DNA from: a virus
IMG/VR virus record: IMGVR_UViG_3300046499_000680
Location: 19,202 to 83,201 of that record
DNA length: 64,000 bases
Reading direction: 5' to 3' (one strand)
The translations under genes and the position numbers were made by a program. Below, in pieces: positions 33,264-40,944 of this stretch (positions within the stretch are counted from its first letter, which is position 1; each line of letters opens with the position of its first letter). Under the pieces are notes generated by a model, which had not been told where the DNA came from, made no database searches, and saw nothing but the letters and a program-made list of their open reading frames with translations.

Positions 33264-34013
33264 TTAATTCCTTCCGTTCGTTCGGGTCAACTGCGGATAA
33301 GGGAAGTCGGGTACCAAGCGCTTGACCGCGAGCTGCGTCAGCTCTTTCAGGTCGGTGCGCAGTTCTTCGCGGCCCTGCTCAATCAGCTTGTCACCATAGG
33401 CGCCGCCGTTCGAGGTCGGGCTACGCATGAAGGTCCCAAAGACCGGCGGAATCACGACCTCGCCGCGCTCGAAGTGATCGAGCTGGTGCGGCCAGTGTTC
33501 CTGCTCGGCATTGGCTTTCGAGCAGCACTCGCGCGGCTGCTCCCAGTTCTGCCATGCGGTGATGATCTTGTCCGCGTGGCGTCGAAGTTTCGCCGGATAG
33601 GTGGCGACGACTCGGGCGACGGCCGCGAGGAGCGCGGGGTCGATAGGCATCTCGCAACTCCCGTTGGGATTTACGTGCGCGCCGTGTGCGTACGGCACCA
33701 ACCCGTTCGCGGGATCGACCAACCAGGTCAATCCGCCCGCGCGCTCGATGCGCGCCGGAGTGAAGGTCGCTATTCGATCCAGGGTCACGTTCGTGAACCA
33801 GCCCTGATCGTTCGGCGAGCCTGGCCCGCGAAGGTCGATGGTCACGCCGTCGGGCCGGTACATGGCGATGATCGTGTCGTGCAGCTTCAGCCCGACCAGC
33901 TCGTCGGCGTAGTAGACCAGGCGCGTGTTCCGCGCGATCTTCTTGGTCGCCAACACCTCGCCGGACCGTTTGTGCTTCAGGGTCTCGACGGCATCGTTCG
34001 CAGTGGCAATCAT
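33264..34013 (-). CDS. Hypothetical protein (249 aa)
   Basis: Begins MIATANDAVETLKHKRSGEV. The N-terminal half is beta-rich (LVYYADELVGLKLHDTIIAM); there is a Cys pair ECC near residue 162. Contains a dispersed 12-bp element. First large gene upstream of MoxR; no family recognised. Confidence 0.6.
   Translation of the reverse strand: MIATANDAVETLKHKRSGEVLATKKIARNTRLVYYADELVGLKLHDTIIAMYRPDGVTIDLRGPGSPNDQGWFTNVTLDRIATFTPARIERAGGLTWLVDPANGLVPYAHGAHVNPNGSCEMPIDPALLAAVARVVATYPAKLRRHADKIITAWQNWEQPRECCSKANAEQEHWPHQLDHFERGEVVIPPVFGTFMRSPTSNGGAYGDKLIEQGREELRTDLKELTQLAVKRLVPDFPYPQLTRTNGRN
33655..33666 (+). repeat. Dispersed 12-bp element CAACTCCCGTTG
   Basis: Canonical copy inside the leftward gene. 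Confidence 0.6.
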
Positions 34014-34189
34014 GCGCCACCGCTCACGTCTTCAAAGGTCGGTTCGCTGTCTTCGATCGAGAGCTGCACGTCCTCGGGGCCGTCCGTCAGCCCGCTGGCG
34101 ATTTCCTCGGCGCGTTCGCGGGCCTGCTTCTCAGAGTCAGCGCCGACGCGAAGCCAGCACTTGAACTCGTAGACGCCTGCGCCGGTCAT
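34010..34189 (-). CDS. Hypothetical protein (59 aa)
   Basis: ATG at 34189, ATGA overlaps at both ends. Begins MTGAGVYEFKCWLRVGADSE, a strand-helix pattern typical of tiny phage adaptor proteins. Function unknown. Confidence 0.55.
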   Translation of the reverse strand: MTGAGVYEFKCWLRVGADSEKQARERAEEIASGLTDGPEDVQLSIEDSEPTFEDVSGGA

Positions 34190-34521
34190 CGTTCGGCCGC
34201 CTCTCGCAGCTCGCGCTCGGTCAGTTCGATGTCATCGGCCGGACGGGCGCGAAGCTGGTTGCACAGCTCGGCGAAGGCTCGGAAATACTCGGGGTTCCCA
34301 TCCAGCTCGCCCGGCTCCAGCAGCGAGCCTGCCACCTCGATCACGTCGCTCGCGCTCAGCACGCGCTCAGACTCGAAGTCGTCCTCTCTAAGCCCGTCTT
34401 CGATGGCGTCGGTGTCGCTGACGATCGCCTCGGGCACATAGCGCACCGTGCAGCCTTCGCTGCCCGTGAAGGTCTCGCCGTCGTTCAGCACGACGATCTC
34501 CGAATGGTCGGGGTGGTGCAT
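34186..34521 (-). CDS. Hypothetical acidic protein (111 aa)
   Basis: ATG at 34521 overlaps the upstream stop (TGATG); GGAGG lies upstream. Asp/Glu-rich, helical. Function unknown. Confidence 0.55.
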   Translation of the reverse strand: MHHPDHSEIVVLNDGETFTGSEGCTVRYVPEAIVSDTDAIEDGLREDDFESERVLSASDVIEVAGSLLEPGELDGNPEYFRAFAELCNQLRARPADDIELTERELREAAER

Positions 34522-34919
34522 CAGCGGAACCTCCGTTCGAGGTAGTGAGGATGGTTGAGCAGGAAAAGGTCGTGCATGAGGCACGTTCGCGGGAGGCGGG
34601 TGGAAGGTTCGCGCCCGTCGAAGATGCGCAGCAGGTCGGTGAAGACTTTGCACGACTTTGCAAAGTGGCCGCCGTCGGCGAGTTCGCGGCTCAGCCCGAT
34701 CGAGCAGGTCGCCAAATCGTATTCGGCGACGATCGACGGCGAGGCGAAGGCCGGGACGATCTGAGCTTCGACAGCACAGGCCGGGGGCGTTGCGTTCGCT
34801 GCCACGTTGTAGGCGAACTGAGCCGACGGCGACAGCGGCGCGGCGCGGGCCGTCGTCGCCAGCAGCAAGAGCATGAAGGCGCAGGCGCCTAGCGCGAAGA
34901 ATCGCTTGGCGGGCAGCAT
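34521..34919 (-). CDS. Secreted protein with Sec signal peptide (132 aa)
   Basis: MLPAKRFFALGACAFMLLLL followed by ATTARA-APL is a textbook Sec signal with an A-x-A cleavage site near residue 26. The mature about 106 residues have four Cys (in PACAV, ATCSI, KSCKV, RTCLM), suiting two disulfides outside the cytoplasm. TGATG coupling with both neighbours. An exported protein among phage intracellular genes suggests a surface or exclusion role in the lysogen or infected cell. Confidence 0.7.
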   Translation of the reverse strand: MLPAKRFFALGACAFMLLLLATTARAAPLSPSAQFAYNVAANATPPACAVEAQIVPAFASPSIVAEYDLATCSIGLSRELADGGHFAKSCKVFTDLLRIFDGREPSTRLPRTCLMHDLFLLNHPHYLERRFR

Positions 34920-35131
34920 CAGCGCGTCACCTGCTCGCGCGGCTCGCGGCGGCCGGAGATCGTCACAGATCGGCCGAAAACGCAGAAGCTGAGGTTCGCC
35001 GACAAGTGCGTCGGCGGCGCGAATTCGCCGTCGTCCAGATACCGGCAGATGACGAGGTGCGGACGCTGAAACCAGACACGCCGAATCCGCCCCTGACGCT
35101 GCCGTTCGAGCGTCCCGATGTTGACGGCCAT
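34919..35131 (-). CDS. Small basic protein (70 aa)
   Basis: ATG at 35131 overlaps the upstream stop. Arg-rich with one central strand-rich region (RVWFQRPHLVICRYLDDGEF). Function unknown. Confidence 0.5.
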   Translation of the reverse strand: MAVNIGTLERQRQGRIRRVWFQRPHLVICRYLDDGEFAPPTHLSANLSFCVFGRSVTISGRREPREQVTR

Positions 35132-35424
35132 CAGTTGAACACCGCCCGGCCGAGCCGATTCAGGTGCTGGCCGAGCCGTTCGTGGAAGACCTCGACCTCT
35201 GGGTCGTCGTCCGCCAGGGCGGCCGTGACGGACCTGGGAATCTCGAAGACCCTGGAGGTGCCGTTCGCCGTGTCGTGGGCGCAGACGATGGCTGAGCCGT
35301 CGCCGTCGGCAGCGAGCGCGTGATGCTCGGTGAAGTCGGGCAGCTCGGCGACCATCCCGAGGGCGTCCATGCCAGCCATCGCGGCGAAAGCCTCGTCGGT
35401 GTCGATGATCGGGAACGTCTGCAC
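35131..35424 (-). CDS. Hypothetical acidic protein, promoter-proximal (97 aa)
   Basis: GTG at 35424 behind GGAGGT. Begins MQTFPIIDTDEAFAAM. Probably the first gene of the long leftward operon running to about 27896. No family recognised. Confidence 0.55.
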   Translation of the reverse strand: MQTFPIIDTDEAFAAMAGMDALGMVAELPDFTEHHALAADGDGSAIVCAHDTANGTSRVFEIPRSVTAALADDDPEVEVFHERLGQHLNRLGRAVFN

Positions 35425-35608
35425 GGCTCACCTCCATTCGTTCGTAGGATCGGGCAACTCTAACCCTGTTCGTAGAAGACTTGCGACCAGGGGGTCAAAA
35501 GATCGTTCGATGCGCCGCCGCGTCGCGTTTTAACCCTGCGCTAGCACGGGCGTCCCCGCTGATGAACAGGACTGGCCGACTCGACGGCGCATCCAACGAT
35601 CCGACCTT
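35425..35608 (-). promoter_or_regulatory. Leftward promoter region of the MoxR/VWA operon
   Basis: On the leftward strand TTGACC (35498-35493) is followed 18 nt on by TACGAA (35474-35469), or 17 nt on by CTACGA. TAACCCTG occurs twice (about 35461 and 35531), and TTCGTAG also repeats nearby, possible operators. Confidence 0.5.
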
Positions 35609-35803
35609 TCAGGGTCGCTTGTCGGCGAGCTGGTCGAACCCGTAGCCTCCAACGGTGGTCCCGTTTTCGTCCCGGATGCGACCGCTTTGCTCGCCCATCA
35701 CCTCTAGTTCGTGCGCAGCTCGGCGAAGGGCATCCGCCACATGCTGAGCCGTTGACATGAGTTCGTTGCCCATGTCGATGTCGAGGCTGAAGTTCTCGGG
35801 CAT
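35609..35803 (-). CDS. Small helical protein (64 aa)
   Basis: ATG at 35803 behind GGAAAGGA. Begins MPENFSLDIDMGNELMSTAQ, mostly helical, with a Gly-rich end. Function unknown. Confidence 0.5.
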   Translation of the reverse strand: MPENFSLDIDMGNELMSTAQHVADALRRAAHELEVMGEQSGRIRDENGTTVGGYGFDQLADKRP

Positions 35804-35830
35804 CGGGGATTCCTTTCCGCGTTGTAGAGC

Positions 35831-36203
35831 CATGTTCGTCACCACGCGCAAACACGTAATGAGGGAGGCTCGGATTAAGGTCTTCCGCACGGCTTACGTC
35901 CCGTTCGCCATCGCGATCGTGGACTGCATGCGGGAAGGTCTTCCCCGAGGCCAGATCGGCGCGTTCGCAGGGAGCAACAGAGCTTTGCTACTGGCGACGT
36001 ACATCCTGGCGCTGCGGGGAGAATCGGCGCGCTACTCGGCTCGCTCGCAAGCGGCCGATCGCACGCGCCTAAAGTCTGAACTGGAGTTGCAAGTTCGTAA
36101 CGCCCGCCTGTTCGCTCTCGGGCCGCAGCGGGCTTCGTGCCATCCAAGCACGGCCCCAGTGACGTACTTACCCTTGGTCCAGGCTTTGCACGTCCGTTCG
36201 TAG
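35831..36203 (+). CDS. Possible rightward gene (123 aa), uncertain
   Basis: ATG at 35831; the codons have moderate GC3 in the middle. Contains MREGLPRGQIGAFAGSNRAL, which could be a short helix-turn-helix. No ribosome site is visible and the C-terminus is low quality. It may be a non-coding interval instead. Confidence 0.3.
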
Positions 36204-36210
36204 ACTTACA

Positions 36211-36236
36211 CGCAACGAGTGATTCTGTTCGTTGCG
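36211..36236. repeat. 8-bp inverted repeat
   Basis: CGCAACGA (36211-36218) and TCGTTGCG (36229-36236) with a 10-nt AT-rich spacer, lying between genes; an operator-like or hairpin element. Confidence 0.4.
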
Positions 36237-36337
36237 AAGCGCAAACTTACGCTCCCGGAGGATGTGTGGGTCTGTGCTGAACGCTTGCTTTCGCGCCCGG
36301 CCGCTCGCTGTTCGCTACAGGCGGGGCGGATGGCACG

Positions 36338-36381
36338 AAAACAAGCGGCGGCGCGGGCACCCTTGCGGGCACCCGCGCCGC
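36338..36381 (-). terminator. Leftward intrinsic terminator
   Basis: Arms 36348-36357 and 36372-36381 form a perfect 10-bp GC stem; on the leftward strand it is followed by CGCTTGTTTTCG. It begins just after the stop of the gene ending at 36386. Confidence 0.65.
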
Positions 36382-36385
36382 GCGC

Positions 36386-36661
36386 CTACTCTTTCGGCGG
36401 GGTGAGCAGATGCGGGAACAGCGCGGTCACAGCGGTGAGCTGGACGCGCTTCATGCGACCGCCGCCGCGCGGCCTGTACTCGACGTACTCGACGCCCGAG
36501 GGCGACTGCACGATGTAGGCGTCCCCGTGTCCGCCCGCGACCTCGCAAGGCCCGAACAGCTCTTTGTACTGCGGGGACGCTTTGGCGGGCTGCGCCTGCG
36601 TGGCCGCGCGCTCCTGCGCGGCCTGGGCGATGTCCAAAGCGCTCTTGACGCTTGAAGCCAT
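36386..36661 (-). CDS. Hypothetical protein (91 aa)
   Basis: ATG at 36661 behind GGAGGT. The N-terminal 30 residues are Ala/Gln helical; the C-terminal half is beta-like (DAYIVQSPSGVEYVEYRPRG). Transcribed away from the iteron region, so it may be autoregulated with it. Function unknown. Confidence 0.6.
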   Translation of the reverse strand: MASSVKSALDIAQAAQERAATQAQPAKASPQYKELFGPCEVAGGHGDAYIVQSPSGVEYVEYRPRGGGRMKRVQLTAVTALFPHLLTPPKE

Positions 36662-36694
36662 GTTGCGATACCTCCATGTCGGGTTTCACGGGGT

Positions 36695-36971
36695 CAACCG
36701 CGAGTGTTCACCCCCACCCGTTAGCCCATGTCGGGCAACGGGCAAGGTTCTACCGTCGGGGATACAACCGCCAGCATTCACCCCCCGCCGTGGCCGCCGT
36801 GCCTAGCCCACGCCTAGGGGTGAACACTGCCGGTTATCCCACTGAGGCCGGTACAGCACCACCGGCCCACCGGGATCACCCCCCGCCGTGACCAACCGGC
36901 GGCGGCCAACCCTTCCTAGAGAATCGACCCGATCCAGCCTGAGAACGGCGGGGGGTGAACACTCCCGGTTG
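36695..36971. repeat. Array of five iteron-like repeats, candidate origin/partition site
   Basis: Copies at 36695-36717, 36765-36790 and 36868-36888 read (C)AACCGnnAGTGTTCACCCCCCGCCG, the third being shortened to ACCGGGATCACCCC. Copies at 36812-36835 and 36946-36971 are inverted. The core AGTGTTCACCCC is exact in three copies. They lie between divergent genes and upstream of the 37040/37270 pair. Iterons of this size are usual binding sites for replication initiators or repressors. Confidence 0.7.
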
Positions 36972-37005
36972 ACGTAGTGACCCTAGAACATCCGTCTACG
37001 CGCAC

Positions 37006-37033
37006 TTGCGCGCGGGGGGAGTAGGTTTAACAT
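37006..37033 (+). promoter_or_regulatory. Promoter for a leaderless gene
   Basis: TTGCGC (37006-37011), 16-nt spacer, TAACAT (37028-37033); then six nt to the ATG at 37040, so transcription would begin at or next to the start codon. Confidence 0.55.
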
Positions 37034-37039
37034 GGGGTC

Positions 37040-37273
37040 ATGGTCACTTCTACGAAAGGTGCTGACATGGTTTCCAAGAGGCAGCTACTCCAAGAGCTTC
37101 AGCGGCGGATTGACGCCGCCCGCGATGCCGCCGACTGGCGCATGGCCGAGCTTTACACCTGCACCGCGCTGAGGATTCAGCGCGCGCCGAACCTTGCGGT
37201 AGCGGGCCAGACGGCCCGCGAAGTCGCCGCCACCGATGCCCGAATCAGCCTCACGGATCGGATCGGCCGATGA
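37040..37273 (+). CDS. Hypothetical helical protein next to the iterons (77 aa)
   Basis: ATG at 37040 (leaderless) or ATG at 37067 behind GAAAGG. Helical: KRQLLQELQRRIDAARDAAD. ATGA overlap with the following larger gene, so the two are a unit. Possibly a regulator or co-factor for the iteron array; inference only. Confidence 0.55.
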   Translation: MVTSTKGADMVSKRQLLQELQRRIDAARDAADWRMAELYTCTALRIQRAPNLAVAGQTAREVAATDARISLTDRIGR

Positions 37274-38346
37274 TCTCCGCAAGCAAAGCTGAGGCCCAAG
37301 CGGCCAAGGATGGCGCCAAGGCTGGCGCCCAGCAGCGGGACCGGGAACTAGACGAGGCCGCCGCCCAGCATGAGGCGGTACGGCTCGCCGAAGTCTCCGG
37401 GCACGCCGCTACGTGGACCCGCTCCTACAGGGCGGGCACCACTGAGGATGGCAAATCTGACCGGCGCACCGTCACTATGCGGGAGACCGCAAGGCGGGAA
37501 GCCGACGCCGCCACCCTGCTAGCCCTCACGGGCGAAGCGGTCCGCCTAGCAGCGGGTCGCCTACGGGGTAGGCACGGCATACCTGAGCTATCGGGTGACG
37601 AGCGCGCGGACCTGCGGTCCGCCCTAGTCACCAAGCTGCTCAGTGAGTGCGAGCCGGGCAAGTTGCCCGACCGCAACAAGCTGACCCGCGCCTACCTGGT
37701 GAAGCGCGCTGAGGGTCTGGTCCTCAACGACCCCGACCGCAAGCGCGCCGATGCCAGTGACGACGGCATGTCCCCCGAAGACATCGCCGCCGCCGCTGAG
37801 AGCAAGGCCCGCGATCGGCACGACCGCCACGATCCGATGCTGAACCGTGGCGTTGACGGCACCTGGCCCGAAGTAGAGGCCGGCTGTGCCGCCCTCGCCG
37901 ACGCGGGCGAAGCGATCAGCCAGAAGGCAGCCCGGACGGCCGCCTACCTGGTCGCGGGCGGGTCGGTCAGGAACGACTGGTCCGACGCATGGGGGACCAG
38001 CGAGGGCTACGCCGCTACGCGGCTAGTGCCAGAGGGCGCGGCCCAACTGCGCGACGCACTGAGCGCGCTAACCGATTCCCCTCTCTACCTAGCCATAGAA
38101 GCAGCCCGCCTCCAGGACACGGACACGCTGGATCACCTGGAGGCTGCTCGCCGATGGCTCGCAGCGGGACTGAGCGAGTCGCCGGACCGAGCGCGCGCCC
38201 TGGTCGAACGCAGATGGCGGACCGAGCTTCCGCCCGACGAGCATGCGCCAGTGCAAAGCCGGACCGACAAACGGATCATCGTCACCTCGGATCGGTCGCG
38301 CGCTGTCGCCGCCGAGCGAGGCGGTTGGACCAGCCGTCCCAGCTAG
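37270..38346 (+). CDS. Possible iteron-associated DNA-binding protein (358 aa)
   Basis: The N-terminus is an Ala-rich charged helix. Residues about 195-250 (AISQKAARTAAYLVAGGSVR followed by a WGTSEG turn and a further helix) resemble a sigma-region-4-like helix-turn-helix; residues about 115-155 are another helical block. No replication initiator, polymerase or ParB signature could be named. Its location after five iterons makes a repeat-binding role plausible. Confidence 0.5.
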   Translation: MISASKAEAQAAKDGAKAGAQQRDRELDEAAAQHEAVRLAEVSGHAATWTRSYRAGTTEDGKSDRRTVTMRETARREADAATLLALTGEAVRLAAGRLRGRHGIPELSGDERADLRSALVTKLLSECEPGKLPDRNKLTRAYLVKRAEGLVLNDPDRKRADASDDGMSPEDIAAAAESKARDRHDRHDPMLNRGVDGTWPEVEAGCAALADAGEAISQKAARTAAYLVAGGSVRNDWSDAWGTSEGYAATRLVPEGAAQLRDALSALTDSPLYLAIEAARLQDTDTLDHLEAARRWLAAGLSESPDRARALVERRWRTELPPDEHAPVQSRTDKRIIVTSDRSRAVAAERGGWTSRPS

Positions 38347-38358
38347 TAGGTGGCAAGC

Positions 38359-38384
38359 GGGATCGTCCAAGATCGGACGGTCCC
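38359..38384 (+). terminator. Hairpin terminator
   Basis: GGGATCGTCC and GGACGGTCCC pair with one wobble around AAGATC, 13 nt after the stop at 38346. A C8-T3 tract, not a T tract, follows shortly after. Confidence 0.5.
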
Positions 38385-38700
38385 GGCCACCCCCCCCTTT
38401 CTCACGCCTGGCCGCCCGGCGCTCGAAACGAGTACAACAGACACCCACGCTCAGTACCCCCAAAAAATTCGGCTCTGGAAGTGGGATTGCGGGGAATCCC
38501 CGGAAATCGACCCTCCACCTCCCCAGCCTGACCCCCTCCAGACCCCCTGGTAACCCTCCGATATGCCCCGGAAAGGGTCCCATCCCGAGGGGGAGAGGGC
38601 CTAGACCCCCCTGGAACCCCTCAGAAGGGACGAGAAGACGGCTACGCCGGAAGTAGCGAGCAATTTCCGACGAAAATGTCGCCGTAAGCGTCGCAAGGTC

Positions 38701-38709
38701 TGGTAGGGT
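38701..38709 (+). promoter_or_regulatory. Extended -10 element TGGTAGGGT
   Basis: TGn plus TAGGGT, shared with elements at 57542 and 61974. No -35 is recognisable. Placed 41 nt before the first array gene, it is the likely promoter of the array. Confidence 0.5.
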
Positions 38710-38749
38710 CCCGCCTCGGCCCAGATCAGCGACGACCAGGAGGCTCCAG

Positions 38750-39088
38750 ATGGCGAAAGCAGGACCAGCCCGCGCAGCGGGCAGACTCGCTCCCCCGGCG
38801 ACCGGCCGGGTGGTCCCGAGGCAGCGGACGGTCAGGATCGAGACCAGGAGCGGCACCGTCCGCACCAAGAAGGGCGCCGACACGCCGTCGGTCGAGCTGG
38901 AGCTGGGCGGGAGCGAGCGGCTGCTGGACTTCGTGATCGGCGCCGAGGGCGGGCCGGGGCTGCTGGCCTCGATCGAGGCGCGGGTCGCGTTCGAGAAGCG
39001 GAAGACGATCGACTGGAGCTGGGAGGCGACGGTCGAGGTCGAACTGCCGGGCCTGAAACCCGCCCGCCGCCGCAAGGCGGCCTCCTGA
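38750..39088 (+). CDS. Array gene 1, hypothetical (112 aa)
   Basis: AGGAGG at 38738-38743 gives ideal spacing. The N-terminal 30 residues are basic and Ala/Pro-rich; the core has VELELGGSERLLDFVIGAEG; the C-terminus is basic again. First of 36 co-directional small genes. Unknown function. Confidence 0.6.
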   Translation: MAKAGPARAAGRLAPPATGRVVPRQRTVRIETRSGTVRTKKGADTPSVELELGGSERLLDFVIGAEGGPGLLASIEARVAFEKRKTIDWSWEATVEVELPGLKPARRRKAAS

Positions 39089-39561
39089 TGCCGGAGGCGC
39101 GCTCGATCCTGTTCATCCCCGACGCCGACACTGACGACGCCGCCAGCATCGAGCTAGCCAAGGTGGACATCGCGGTCGCCGGGAATCGCGGCGTCATCAA
39201 GGACCGCCACGGCGACGCCGACCAGGTGCTGCTGGCGCTGCGGGCCGGGCTGGCGGCCCGCGACCTCTCCTCGGAGCCGGAGGCGCCGACCCTGCTCGGC
39301 GTCCCCCTGACCGAGATCGCGGCGCTGACGATCGACGGCGCCCACTGGTTCGAGGTCTTCGGCCCGACCCTCCAGCTCTCGGCCCCCTCCGGCGGCCCGG
39401 TGCTGCGGTTCCGCATCGCCCAGACGCCCGGCGGGAAGAAGGGCAGGTTCGGGGTCTCCCAGGGCGACACGATCGCGGTGCGCGAGATCGCCGTTCGCGG
39501 CGTCCAGCGCAAAGGCGGCGAGCCGCTGACGCCCGATCCTCGCGATCCGGGGCAGCGCTGA
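39088..39561 (+). CDS. Array gene 2, hypothetical (157 aa)
   Basis: TGATG overlap with gene 1. Alternating hydrophobic strands (LLGVPLTEIAALTIDGAHWF) suggest a beta-rich fold. No family recognised. Confidence 0.55.
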   Translation: MPEARSILFIPDADTDDAASIELAKVDIAVAGNRGVIKDRHGDADQVLLALRAGLAARDLSSEPEAPTLLGVPLTEIAALTIDGAHWFEVFGPTLQLSAPSGGPVLRFRIAQTPGGKKGRFGVSQGDTIAVREIAVRGVQRKGGEPLTPDPRDPGQR

Positions 39562-39941
39562 TGGCGACCACCTGGGATCAGCTCCTGGGCGAGTCGGCGC
39601 TGCTGGTCCGACTGGGCCAGCTCGTCTTCATCTGGTCGAAGGACACCTCGATCGTCAAGGTGGTCCGCGCCGCGCCCAGCGAGGGCGAGGCCGAGCTGTC
39701 GGAGGCGATCGCCACCCTCGACGTGGCCCTGGAAGTCGAGGTCCCGCCGGGCCTCGTCTATGACGGCGACCCGTTCGCCGCCTTCTGCCGGAAGTTCGTC
39801 GGCGCCGAGGGCGGCTCGATCACCGCCGAGGAGGCGGTCAACCTGTTCGCCTGCTTCTCCGGCGGCCAGGTGGACGGCGACCTGCTGAACTCGGTCACGC
39901 CGAAGCTCGAAGCCATCGCCGAGCGGGAACTGGTGGCCTGA
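39561..39941 (+). CDS. Array gene 3, hypothetical (126 aa)
   Basis: TGATG overlap. Mixed alpha/beta with a C-terminal helical region (SITAEEAVNLFACFSGGQVD). No motif recognised. Confidence 0.55.
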   Translation: MATTWDQLLGESALLVRLGQLVFIWSKDTSIVKVVRAAPSEGEAELSEAIATLDVALEVEVPPGLVYDGDPFAAFCRKFVGAEGGSITAEEAVNLFACFSGGQVDGDLLNSVTPKLEAIAERELVA

Positions 39942-40420
39942 TGTCGATGATCCGCAGGATCAACCTGCTCGACGGGCCAGAGGGACTGGAGCTGCACAAA
40001 CACGACAACGGGATCATCGTCTACGGGTCCCGGCACGCCAAAGAGCCGGTGCGGGTCGGCATCTTCTCGGCGACCGACGAGCAGTGGGACGGCCTGGTCG
40101 ATCACTTCGTCCACGGCGAGCGGCCGATCCCCCAGCAGCCCCCGGCGCCGGTCACCGAGACCTGGCTGGAGCTGCTGGCGCCGGTCGCGGAGATCGCGAT
40201 GTACCAGGCCGCCACCTGGTGGGGCATCCGCCGCGCCGTTCGCAAGGCGGGCGGGCCGCCGTGGGCCGTCAAGCTCGCGGGTCGCCTCGGCCTGCTGATC
40301 GCGTCCCCGCAGAGCTTCAAGGCCGCCGAGGTCGAGCCGAAGGAGCTGGGCGCCAAGATCGGCCAGAAGCTCACCGACTCGATCATCAGCGACGACGGCG
40401 AGTTCGAGGTGCCGCGATGA
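39941..40420 (+). CDS. Array gene 4, hypothetical (159 aa)
   Basis: TGATG overlap. The N-terminal half is strand-rich (GIIVYGSRHAKEPVRVGIFS), the C-terminal half helical. ATGA overlap with gene 5. Unknown. Confidence 0.55.
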   Translation: MSMIRRINLLDGPEGLELHKHDNGIIVYGSRHAKEPVRVGIFSATDEQWDGLVDHFVHGERPIPQQPPAPVTETWLELLAPVAEIAMYQAATWWGIRRAVRKAGGPPWAVKLAGRLGLLIASPQSFKAAEVEPKELGAKIGQKLTDSIISDDGEFEVPR

Positions 40421-40944
40421 TCGAGGCCCCGACCCCCAACGAAACCGTCCTGGTCGGCGAGGCCGACGGCCACACCCTGCCGCCTGTCCTCGAAGGCCGG
40501 GAGCTGCCGATCACGGCCACCGTCGTCGGCCCGGCCGGTTCCGGCGACGAGCTGTTCGTCGTCACCCTCGCCGAGAAGCACCAGCAGCGCATCCAGGTCC
40601 ACCGCGCCCAGCTCTACCCGCCGACGATGAAGTTTCGGTCGGGCAAAATCAGCCTGGAACTGGTCAAGCAGGCGGCCGTGGTCATCCTCGAACACGACGG
40701 CTCGAACGGCAACGGCCTGGCGATCGACGTGCCGCTCGGCTGGATGCCCGACCTGGAGCAGTTCACCCTCTGGTGCTGCCGCTTCCTGGGGATGGTGATG
40801 GAGGACAAGCCGGTCTTCACCGTCGTCAGTGACCCGACGGCGCGCGGCGACGAGGAGGACTCGTTCTCGGTCGCGCTGACGGGTCCCATCGGCGACATCG
40901 AGCGCGGCACCGTGCTGGCGGCGGTCCCGGAGGCGTCCCCCTGA
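40417..40944 (+). CDS. Array gene 5, hypothetical (175 aa)
   Basis: ATG at 40417 in an ATGA overlap. Two beta-rich parts around FRSGKISLELVKQAAVVILE. TGATG to the next gene. Unknown. Confidence 0.55.
   Translation: MIEAPTPNETVLVGEADGHTLPPVLEGRELPITATVVGPAGSGDELFVVTLAEKHQQRIQVHRAQLYPPTMKFRSGKISLELVKQAAVVILEHDGSNGNGLAIDVPLGWMPDLEQFTLWCCRFLGMVMEDKPVFTVVSDPTARGDEEDSFSVALTGPIGDIERGTVLAAVPEASP

Larger units (their letters stand above)
38347..38749 (+). other. Intergenic region, C-rich and structured, ending in a promoter
   Basis: About 400 nt without a credible gene. It contains a 10-bp hairpin (38359-38384), many CCCCCTGG/GGGGG blocks able to pair with each other, and the TGGTAGGGT element at 38701-38709 before the small-gene array. 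Confidence 0.5.

Noticed and set aside
36695-36971. CRISPR array
   Set aside because: Repeats occur in both orientations, with degenerate copies and irregular spacers, and no cas genes lie nearby.
38243-38656. Gene in the 38.35-38.66 kb interval
   Set aside because: Frame begins inside the 37270 gene, has proline/arginine low complexity and no ribosome site.
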